Shown here piece after piece: positions 7,538 to 13,209 of a stretch of 13,209 nt of DNA (its first letter is position 1; every line of letters begins with the position of its first letter). The notes under the pieces are model-generated. The model was not told the DNA's origin and made no database searches. It saw only the letters and a program-made list of their open reading frames with translations. The position numbers were made by a program, and so were the translations under genes. Origin of the DNA: an uncultured Pseudomonadota bacterium (GTDB taxonomy: Bacteria > Myxococcota_A > UBA9042 > CAIXZC01); NCBI GenBank assembly GCA_937884235.1, contig CALGBT010000339.1:1-13209 (forward strand). The letters run 5' to 3'.

Positions 7538-7850
7538 GCCTAACTCCTGTTGTCCAACGCAATCGGTTCGGTAAGTTACTCTCAACTCAGATTACGCCAT
7601 CTCTTTGTGCAATGACATATTAGGCACCATCGCCCAGAGTTGCAACGGGTTTGCGCACGAACAGTGGCCAGGCCCTGCAGCGGTCTCCCGCCGCCCCCCC
7701 GCAAGATACTCCATAGACTTGATATCAATACCAATTCTGGAGGATTGCTTGCCTGGCCTTTGGGTAGAATACTCTTGACTCCACACCATATAGTCATTCT
7801 ACTAGCGAAGGACTGAGGCCGCCCCGAAGTTCTGGCGCGAGGCTGGTGTT
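7538..7850. other. 313-bp divergent intergenic region between rex and the kinase operon
   Basis: It carries start signals for rex (minus) and the kinase operon (plus). Visible items are the rex ribosome-binding site (7544-7548), a lone Rex-like half-site TTGTG at 7605-7609, a run of seven C near 7694, and a possible sigma54 element at 7738-7752. TTGACT lies just downstream of that, but with no good -10. I see no RNA gene. ORFs read through it on the minus strand have no ribosome-binding site or recognisable product. Confidence 0.6.
7738..7752 (+). promoter_or_regulatory. Weak candidate sigma54 promoter of the kinase operon
   Basis: TGGAGGATTGCTTGC keeps the GG and GC dinucleotides at sigma54 spacing and a full TTGC -12 element, but the -24 half (TGGAGG against TGGCAC) is poor. 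The predicted leader to the TTG start would be about 85 nt. No pair of enhancer repeats like that at 11380-11418 was found upstream. Confidence 0.25.
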
Positions 7851-9467
7851 TTGAAACTTGTAAACTCCCTTGGATTCAAACTATTCCTTCTGCAGATTGC
7901 CGTATTCACGTGCGCCTTCATCCTCTACGCTGCCATCTCGACCCGAGAAGAAGCCGCCTACGTACAAAGGAGCATGCTGCAGACGGCAGACCGGATCAGT
8001 GACGTCCTGATCCGGTCGACTCGCAGCGCGATGCTCAGAAACCAGCGAGAGGGAGTCTCCGAAATCGTCCACACCGTTGCCGGCGAACCAGGCATCGAGG
8101 GGATACGGATCTACAATAAACGGGGGGAGACCATTCACGCCAGCAGCTTTGGCGAGGGGCAAATGGCTCTGGACATGCACGCCGAGGCCTGCTTCGGGTG
8201 CCACGGCCGCAGCGTGCCCTTTGAATCACTCCCCCTGGAGAAGCGTGTGCGCTACCTGGATGCACCGGGGGGATACCGGGTCATGGGGCTCATCAACCCC
8301 ATTGAAAACCAACCAGACTGCTATAACGCCGCGTGCCACGCCCACCCTCCTGAGCAGAAGATCCTTGGCGTCCTTGATGTCAAGATGTCCCTGGCCGAGG
8401 CGGACGCCCAGATGGAGGCCAGGCAGGCCAGCATCGTACTCCTGGCAACCGTCGTCGTGATCTTGCTCGCCGCCATTTCCGGAGCGTTCTCGTACTTCCT
8501 GGTGCACCTCCCAGTTCGCAAACTCGCCCAGGGTACCAGAGAGGTCGCGGCCGGCAATCTCGATCACAGCATCATCCTGAGCACCGGCGGCGAAGTGGGA
8601 TTGCTGGCGGAGTCCTTCAATCGCATGACGGCTGACTTGAGGGACGCCCGGGACGAGGCCCAGGAGTGGTCAGAGACATTGGAACAGAAAGTCGCCGAGA
8701 AGACCTCTCAACTGGAGCGCATCCAAGCGCAGATGCTCCACGCTGAAAAGATGGTCTCCATGGGACGGCTCTCGGCCACCGTTGCCCACGAGTTGAACAA
8801 CCCCCTGGCAGGTATCCTGACCTACACCAAGCTCGTCCTTCGCAAACTCTCCAAAGGCCCACTGGACGAGGAGAAGACCAGGTCCATCGTCGAAACCCTG
8901 GAGATTGTCACCGCGGAAACCAGTCGCTGTGGGGAGATCGTCAAGAACATGCTCCTCTTCTCTCGTCAACGGGAAGCAACCTTCAAGAGTGAGCAGTTGC
9001 ACCGAGTCATCACTGAATCTCTGGCCCTCGTCGGACATCATCTGGAAATCAGCGGAATCGGGGTGGAGACCGCATTTGGCGCAGCCAATGACGAACTCTG
9101 CTGCGATGCCAACCAGTTGAAGCAAGCCCTCATTGCCATCTTCATCAATGCCGTGGAGGCCATGAGCAAAGGTGGAACGCTGAAGGTCCAGACCACAAGC
9201 CTCCCCGACGACCAACGGCTACAGATTGCCGTGACCGATACCGGACACGGCATTCCCGACGAGGTCCTGCCCCTCGTCTTTGAGCCCTTCTATACCACCA
9301 AGTCCGAGGGAGCAGGCACGGGGTTGGGCCTTTCCGTCGCCTACGGAGTCGTCAAACGGCATGGAGGGGAAATCTCGGTCCAGTCCGAGGTCGGCAGGGG
9401 CACTACCTTCAACATCGTGCTGCCCATTGCGCCGGCTGAGGAGAACGGAGCCGAGCTTAAGACATGA
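7851..9467 (+). CDS. Membrane sensor histidine kinase with periplasmic c-type heme domain
   Basis: 538 aa from a TTG start; a stop codon 16 codons upstream and no intervening ATG or GTG make TTG 7851 the best choice, with GAGG 8 nt before it. TM1 is about residues 8-29. The periplasmic domain (about 30-193) holds CFGCH (C114, C117, H118) and CYNAACH (C157, C162, H163), a CxxCH and a CxxxxCH heme c site. TM2 (about 194-218) leads to a HAMP domain (about 218-270), a coiled coil and a HisKA domain with phosphoacceptor H313 in VAHELNNP. The ATPase domain shows N433, DTGHGIP (463-469), FEPFYTTK (477-484) and GTGLGL (489-494). It probably senses redox state or a small ligand through heme and phosphorylates the regulator 7 bp downstream. 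Confidence 0.92.
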   Translation: MKLVNSLGFKLFLLQIAVFTCAFILYAAISTREEAAYVQRSMLQTADRISDVLIRSTRSAMLRNQREGVSEIVHTVAGEPGIEGIRIYNKRGETIHASSFGEGQMALDMHAEACFGCHGRSVPFESLPLEKRVRYLDAPGGYRVMGLINPIENQPDCYNAACHAHPPEQKILGVLDVKMSLAEADAQMEARQASIVLLATVVVILLAAISGAFSYFLVHLPVRKLAQGTREVAAGNLDHSIILSTGGEVGLLAESFNRMTADLRDARDEAQEWSETLEQKVAEKTSQLERIQAQMLHAEKMVSMGRLSATVAHELNNPLAGILTYTKLVLRKLSKGPLDEEKTRSIVETLEIVTAETSRCGEIVKNMLLFSRQREATFKSEQLHRVITESLALVGHHLEISGIGVETAFGAANDELCCDANQLKQALIAIFINAVEAMSKGGTLKVQTTSLPDDQRLQIAVTDTGHGIPDEVLPLVFEPFYTTKSEGAGTGLGLSVAYGVVKRHGGEISVQSEVGRGTTFNIVLPIAPAEENGAELKT

Positions 9468-9474
9468 GGGAACA

Positions 9475-10815
9475 ATGAACCGGAAATACAGGATCCTGGT
9501 TGTCGATGACGAGTTCTCCGTCAGAGATTCGCTGGCGAAGTGGCTCATTGAGGAGGGCTACGACGTCGAGACCGCAGAGGACGCCGAAGCCGCACTAAAG
9601 ACCTTCGATGCTGGCATGTGGGACATCGTCCTATTGGATATCAAGATGCCCGGCATGGATGGACTCGAACTCCAGAAGCGCCTCCACGAAGTTGACCCGG
9701 ACCTGATTGTGATCATGATCACCGCGTACGCTTCAGTTAACACCGCAGTCCAAGCTCTGAAGAACGGGGCCTTTGACTATGTTGCCAAGCCCTTTGACCC
9801 GGATGAACTCTGTCATTTGATCAAGAAAGCCCTGCGGCAGAAGAGCCTCACCGAAGAGAATGTGCGCCTGCGTGAGCGGGTCGAGCGGTTGGCCGGGCGC
9901 GCGGAGATCATCGGCGACAGCCCCAACATGAAGAAGGTGCTGGAGCTGGCCGATACCGTTGCTGACACCGACGCAACGGTGCTTATCCGAGGCGAAAGCG
10001 GCACCGGCAAGGAACTGGTCGCCAGGGCAATCCATGCCCGCAGCAACCGGCGTTACTTCTCCCTGGTCCCCATCAACTGTGGGGCGCTCCCCGAAAACCT
10101 CCTGGAAACCGAACTCTTCGGGCATGAGCGCGGGGCCTTTACCGGAGCCCAATACCATCGCAAGGGCAAGCTTGAGATGGCTGACGGCGGGACGCTCTTC
10201 CTGGACGAAATAGGCACCATCAGCATGAAGACCCAGCTCGATCTCCTGCGGGTCATCGAAACCAAGGAATTCTGCCGACTGGGGAGCGACAAACCCAAGA
10301 AGGTGGACTTCAGAGTCGTCTGCGCGACCAATCGCAATCTGGAGCAGGCAGTGGCCGAGGGCGACTTCCGGGAGGACTTCTACTACCGGATCAACGTCTT
10401 TGCCATCCACCTCCCCCCCCTGAGGGAGCGGGAAGGGGACATTCCCCTGCTGGCCCGGCATTTTGTCACCAAGTACGCCAACGCCATGGGCAAAGAAGCT
10501 CTCGCCAGCTCGCCGGAGGCACTGGACCTGCTCTCCTCGCACCGGTGGCCGGGCAACGTCCGGGAATTGCAGAACGCCATTGAAAGAGCCATGGTCGTGG
10601 CCCAGGAGGGAGTGATTCGCCCCACCGATCTGCCGTTCCAACTGACCTCCCAGAGACTCGACCAGCCCGGTGATACCCTGGCCGCAGTCGAGTGCCGCCA
10701 TATCCAGGCAATCCTCGACCGCACGGGCTGGAACATCAGCCGTAGTGCCGAGGTACTGGGCCTCGACCGGGCTACCATCTACAATAAGATCAAGAAGTAC
10801 AATCTACGCAACTGA
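9475..10815 (+). CDS. NtrC-family sigma54-dependent response regulator
   Basis: 446 aa. ATG at 9475 is used because GAGGG precedes it and the product begins directly with the receiver domain; the longer frame from 9280 only overlaps the kinase gene. The receiver domain (1-120) has D11, D12, phosphoacceptor D55 (LLDIKMPG), T83 and K105. The AAA+ domain (about 144-380) has Walker A GESGTGKE (173-180), the sigma54-contacting GAFTGA loop (220-225) and Walker B LFLDEIG (241-247). A Fis-type helix-turn-helix lies at about 418-440. With intact GAFTGA it should activate sigma54 RNA polymerase after phosphorylation by the upstream kinase. The most obvious target is the TGGCAC-N5-TTGT promoter at 11518 with its paired upstream repeats. 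Confidence 0.95.
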   Translation: MNRKYRILVVDDEFSVRDSLAKWLIEEGYDVETAEDAEAALKTFDAGMWDIVLLDIKMPGMDGLELQKRLHEVDPDLIVIMITAYASVNTAVQALKNGAFDYVAKPFDPDELCHLIKKALRQKSLTEENVRLRERVERLAGRAEIIGDSPNMKKVLELADTVADTDATVLIRGESGTGKELVARAIHARSNRRYFSLVPINCGALPENLLETELFGHERGAFTGAQYHRKGKLEMADGGTLFLDEIGTISMKTQLDLLRVIETKEFCRLGSDKPKKVDFRVVCATNRNLEQAVAEGDFREDFYYRINVFAIHLPPLREREGDIPLLARHFVTKYANAMGKEALASSPEALDLLSSHRWPGNVRELQNAIERAMVVAQEGVIRPTDLPFQLTSQRLDQPGDTLAAVECRHIQAILDRTGWNISRSAEVLGLDRATIYNKIKKYNLRN

Positions 10816-10820
10816 CCACG

Positions 10821-11378
10821 GTGCGCTACCTAGAAATAGTCTCCTTTGTCAAAGACCCGGAGTACGATTGGCCCGGGCTGTGCCAGCGCCTGGGGCAAAC
10901 CTTTCGCATGACCGTCCAACTGACCTGGCCCACACTTGACCTGGAGTTCGCCTACAACCCGGCCAGGGGCCAGTACCTCTCCACGGCAATGCTTTCGAAG
11001 CTCCTGGAGATCCGCAATCCCGCAGCGACCAAGAGCCTGGGCATCACCGATTTGGACCTCTTCATCCCCATCCTCACCTACGTCTTCGGCGAGGCCCAGC
11101 TGGGGGGTACCGTCGCAGTGGTTTCCGGACATCGGTTGCGCCCTTCATTCTACGGCCTGCCAGATGACCGCGACCTGCGGCAGGAGCGACTCATCAAGGA
11201 GGCCGTCCACGAACTCGGGCACACTTTCGGCCTGCTCCACTGCCCCAATCAGTTATGCGTTCTGGCCTCTTCAACCTATGCGGAGAACATCGACAACAAA
11301 GGCACTGAGTTCTGTGCCCATTGCCAGGGCCTCATCAACGACGCACTGGCAAATCCCCAGACCTGGCCCCGCCCCTGA
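10821..11378 (+). CDS. Archaemetzincin-like zinc metalloprotease
   Basis: 185 aa from GTG, 5 bp after the regulator stop and so in the same operon. Archaemetzincins are small soluble metzincin peptidases of archaea and some bacteria, with no established substrate. The zinc motif HELGHTFGLLHC (H130, E131, H134, H140) is followed by C141, C146, C165 and C168, the cysteine pattern of the family's structural zinc site. The family's CxM Met-turn is CVL here, with Leu148 at the methionine position. The catalytic residues are otherwise intact. Placement in a two-component operon suggests a link to envelope or cytochrome turnover, but that is speculation. Confident family call, unknown role. Confidence 0.9.
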   Translation: MRYLEIVSFVKDPEYDWPGLCQRLGQTFRMTVQLTWPTLDLEFAYNPARGQYLSTAMLSKLLEIRNPAATKSLGITDLDLFIPILTYVFGEAQLGGTVAVVSGHRLRPSFYGLPDDRDLRQERLIKEAVHELGHTFGLLHCPNQLCVLASSTYAENIDNKGTEFCAHCQGLINDALANPQTWPRP

Positions 11379-11423
11379 CTGCCGCAATATTCGGCACCGA
11401 CTGTTGGATTTCTCGGCACCTAC
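11377..11423 (+). promoter_or_regulatory. Tandem upstream activator sites (putative NtrC-family enhancer)
   Basis: Two 17-bp imperfect inverted repeats, TGCCG-N7-CGGCA (11380-11396) and TGTTG-N7-CGGCA (11402-11418), are spaced exactly 22 bp, about two helical turns. The flanks match too (GACTG before, CACC after), giving 18 of 25 identical bases between copies. They lie about 100-140 bp upstream of the sigma54 promoter at 11518, the usual enhancer distance, and just after the archaemetzincin stop codon. Binding by the regulator encoded at 9475 is inferred. Confidence 0.6.
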
Positions 11424-11517
11424 GCCAGGGGCCGTCCCTCCCGCCTGACGCAGTTCGTCCCAGCAAGTCGGCTACGTGACTGGGGATACGAACAAACTTC
11501 GCCCCCACATCCCACTC

Positions 11518-11532
11518 TGGCACGCGACTTGT
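11518..11532 (+). promoter_or_regulatory. Sigma54 (-24/-12) promoter
   Basis: TGGCACGCGACTTGT matches the sigma54 consensus TGGCAC-N5-TTGC/T at every defined base. Transcription should start near 11544, about 40 nt before the ATG at 11585. A sigma54 activator gene lies immediately upstream and paired inverted repeats lie at enhancer distance. Confidence 0.8.
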
Positions 11533-11584
11533 AACAGTACTGACCGAAAAGGAAGGCAACGCCGCTTTCCAGGGAGGTGTTACC

Positions 11585-12301
11585 ATGACATTCGCGATTC
11601 TGATTGTGTTTCTCGCCATTGCCCTCGCAGTGGACTGGCAGCTGGAGCGAAAGAAGAACTCGAGGAGAGTAGCTTTGGCTGGCCAGATGTCTGTCCAGGG
11701 CGCCCCCAAACTGGTGGGCATACCAGCAGCAGACCGGGCCGCCATTTTTCGCAAGGTTTTGCCCGCGCTGGCAGCCCGGGAGGTCTATCACCATCCTGGC
11801 CACGCCTGGGCCCGGTGGACCGACGACGACCTTATCAGCGTCGGCGCCAACGAAATATCCGGCAAGCTAATGGGGGCTCTTGACCTCCTCGAGTTGCCCC
11901 CGGTGGGAGCACACCTTCGCCAGGGCAGGCCGGCATGGAAGATGGGCCGCAAGGGACGCTTCGTTGAGCAACTCTCACCCCTGTCAGGGGAGGTGGTTGA
12001 GGTCAACCAGGCCGCTCTCACCCGTCCAGAACTGGTCAACGATGCGCCCTACCGTAGAGGGTGGCTCCTGAAGATCAGACCATCCGGCCTGGCCGATGAG
12101 CTGGAGAACCTCTTCGCCGGTTCCCTGGCCGATGCCTGGCTGACCCTCTCCAAAGAACGCATCAACGCAGCCTTCGGTCCCCCAGACTCTGAGCTGCTTG
12201 CGACGGCCCAGGATGGCGGGGAGTTGATTGATGGCATTGGCGACCAGCTGTCCGATGCACAGTGGAAGACCCTCAGCCGGCAGCTCTTTGGCGGGAGGTA
12301 A
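11585..12301 (+). CDS. Membrane-anchored GcvH-like protein without a lipoylation motif
   Basis: 238 aa. ATG at 11585 follows GGGAGG. One N-terminal membrane segment (about residues 2-17) precedes a basic stretch, so the rest is probably cytoplasmic. Residues about 67-168 match glycine cleavage H protein: YHHPGHAWA, a SVGANEIS segment, LPPVGAHL, LSPLSGEVVEVN and APYRRGWLLKIRPS. In true GcvH an ESVKA-type motif carries the lipoyl-lysine eight residues before the conserved proline. Here the segment is MGRKGRFVEQLSP: position -8 is G124, and the nearest lysine (K123) is one residue off and out of context. Lipoylation is therefore unlikely. A C-terminal extension (about 170-238) has no recognised domain. 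As first gene of the sigma54 operon with the ferredoxin, it is probably a structural or assembly part of a membrane redox complex, not glycine metabolism. Confidence 0.75.
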   Translation: MTFAILIVFLAIALAVDWQLERKKNSRRVALAGQMSVQGAPKLVGIPAADRAAIFRKVLPALAAREVYHHPGHAWARWTDDDLISVGANEISGKLMGALDLLELPPVGAHLRQGRPAWKMGRKGRFVEQLSPLSGEVVEVNQAALTRPELVNDAPYRRGWLLKIRPSGLADELENLFAGSLADAWLTLSKERINAAFGPPDSELLATAQDGGELIDGIGDQLSDAQWKTLSRQLFGGR

Positions 12302-12306
12302 TCCTG

Positions 12307-12387
12307 GTGACTCGCTACGCACATGACGCAACGGGCGATGGGGCCTGCCAACAGGACTTCAGCAACTACTGTCGAGGCGACGAATGA
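12307..12387 (+). CDS. Possible 26-aa small protein, translationally coupled to the ferredoxin gene
   Basis: A GTG-started frame encodes MTRYAHDATGDGACQQDF then SNYCRGDE. GGGAGG, overlapping the end of the GcvH-like gene, lies 8 nt before the GTG. The stop overlaps the next start as ATGA (12384-12387). The ORF fills the whole 82-bp gap between its neighbours. It has two cysteines and no membrane segment. It could be a real small subunit, a translational coupler, or chance; such a short frame cannot be proven from one sequence. Confidence 0.45.
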   Translation: MTRYAHDATGDGACQQDFSNYCRGDE

Positions 12388-13209
12388 AACAAAACCGCAG
12401 AGCATTTCTCCAACTACTCGGTGCCGGGGGTCTGACCCTCGCCGCCGGCAGTTCCGAGGCATCGGAAGGGCCGTCAATACCTGCCGATGCCGTCGGGTGT
12501 CTGGTGGATCTCAGCCTGTGTGGCGGCTGCCGCAAGTGCGAAGCAGCCTGCAACAAGGCCAACGACCTGCCACCTCCAGCGACTTCCTTTGAAGACATGA
12601 CGGTACTGGAGGAACCCCGGCGCCCCAGCGCCACGGCGCTGACCGTGGTCAACCGCTATGATGAAGTGCAGTGCAACGGTCATCCCGCACACGCCAAGGT
12701 CCAGTGCATGCACTGCCTCGACCCGGCCTGCGTCTCCGCCTGCATCGTCGGTGCTCTCACCAAGGACCCGAAAGGGCCGGTACGCTACGAAGCCTCAAAG
12801 TGCATCGGCTGCCGCTACTGCATGGTGGCGTGTCCCTTCCAGATTCCCTCTTACGAATATGACGAGGTGCTGACCCCGCGGGTGATGAAGTGCGAGTTCT
12901 GCTTCGCTCGCCTGGAGGAGGGGAAGATTCCCGCCTGCGCCGCGGCGTGCCCCAATGAAGCTATCACCTTCGGCAACCGGGATGGACTCCTTGCCATCGC
13001 TGACGATCGCGTCGCTGCCCCCCCCGACCCCCTGCGCAAGCGGGAGAAGCTCATCGACCACGTCTACGGCGAGCACGAGGTGGGTGGCACGAGTTGGATG
13101 TATCTCGCCACCGTACCGTTCAATCAGCTGGGCTTCCTCGACCTGCCGGATAAGGCACCACCTCGCCTCACCGAGACCATCCAGCACAGCATCTTCAAGT
13201 ACTTCGTGC
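12384..13209 (+). CDS. Tat-exported HybA-like four-[4Fe-4S] ferredoxin, 3'-truncated
   Basis: 275 codons are present and the frame runs off the window. ATG at 12384 follows GAGG at 5 nt. The N-terminus is a Tat signal (NRRAFLQLLGAGGLTLAAG), so the protein is exported folded. Sixteen cysteines form four clusters: C46-C49-C52-C56, C108-C111-C116-C120, C140-C143-C146-C150 and C170-C173-C185-C189, the arrangement of the DmsB/PsrB/HybA electron-transfer subunits. HybA proteins often end in a membrane anchor, which would be in the missing part. Such subunits usually pair with an NrfD/HybB-type quinone-interacting membrane protein, so one may follow just beyond the window. A role passing electrons between periplasmic cytochromes and the quinone pool is inferred. 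Confidence 0.9.
   Translation, partial: MKQNRRAFLQLLGAGGLTLAAGSSEASEGPSIPADAVGCLVDLSLCGGCRKCEAACNKANDLPPPATSFEDMTVLEEPRRPSATALTVVNRYDEVQCNGHPAHAKVQCMHCLDPACVSACIVGALTKDPKGPVRYEASKCIGCRYCMVACPFQIPSYEYDEVLTPRVMKCEFCFARLEEGKIPACAAACPNEAITFGNRDGLLAIADDRVAAPPDPLRKREKLIDHVYGEHEVGGTSWMYLATVPFNQLGFLDLPDKAPPRLTETIQHSIFKYFV

Noticed and set aside
7605..7622. TTGTG followed 8 bp later by TATTA, as a possible Rex autoregulatory site
   Set aside because: Only one half-site matches; the other half shares too few bases with CACAA to call.
7586..7797. Minus-strand ORFs of 65-71 codons in the rex/kinase intergenic region
   Set aside because: They have no ribosome-binding site or recognisable features and lie over regulatory DNA.
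9280..9474. N-terminal extension of the response-regulator frame
   Set aside because: It lies in another frame inside the kinase catalytic domain; the receiver domain starts at the ATG at 9475 with its own ribosome-binding site.
11380..11396. Inverted repeat after the archaemetzincin stop as a terminator
   Set aside because: The stem is only 5 bp, there is no T-tract, and a matching copy lies 22 bp downstream, which fits a protein-binding site better.

Overview
This GC-rich window looks like part of an electron-transfer region from an anaerobic or facultative bacterium, most likely a deltaproteobacterial-type lineage (Desulfuromonadota, Myxococcota or a relative). The reasons are three large c-type cytochrome genes, a heme-binding sensor kinase with an NtrC-type partner, a Rex repressor, an archaemetzincin, and a lipoprotein with the CGDNGCGG-type cysteine motif that I associate with myxobacterial and related secreted proteins. 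The taxonomy is inference; there is no rRNA or marker gene here.

Layout. (1) 3-701 (+): 3' part of a NapC/NirT-type cytochrome, cut by the window edge. It converges on (2) 718-2754 (-), an 11-heme cytochrome fused to a cytochrome b membrane domain (CbcL-like architecture). (3) 2960-5809 (-): a 10-heme lipoprotein with three Ig-like repeats and two tandem five-heme modules. (4) 6054-6911 (+): a cysteine-rich lipoprotein, divergent from (3) and ending 5 bp from (5) 6917-7537 (-), the redox repressor Rex. (6) 7851-11378 (+): a compact operon of histidine kinase, sigma54-activator response regulator and archaemetzincin-like protease, with gaps of 7 and 5 bp. (7) 11585 to the end (+): a second operon with a membrane-anchored GcvH-like protein, a probable 26-codon ORF, and a Tat-exported HybA-like four-cluster ferredoxin that runs off the window.

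Regulatory reading. Two Rex/CRP-type operators of the form CTGTGAA-N4-T-N-CACAA lie in the promoter regions of the two large cytochrome genes, one of them between a TTGACA -35 and a CACAAT -10. Operon (7) has a full-consensus sigma54 promoter (TGGCAC-N5-TTGT), with two imperfect 17-bp inverted repeats 22 bp apart about 100 bp upstream. That is the layout expected of an enhancer for the NtrC-family regulator encoded just before it.

My model, which is inference, is a quinone-linked (possibly extracellular) electron-transfer module under two redox controls: NADH/NAD+ ratio through Rex, and a periplasmic signal read by c-type heme in the kinase and relayed through sigma54. The most notable items are the kinase's CxxCH plus CxxxxCH heme sensor, the tandem enhancer and sigma54 promoter, the Rex-like operators, the GcvH-like protein without a lipoylation motif, and the small ORF with ATGA overlap to the ferredoxin gene.
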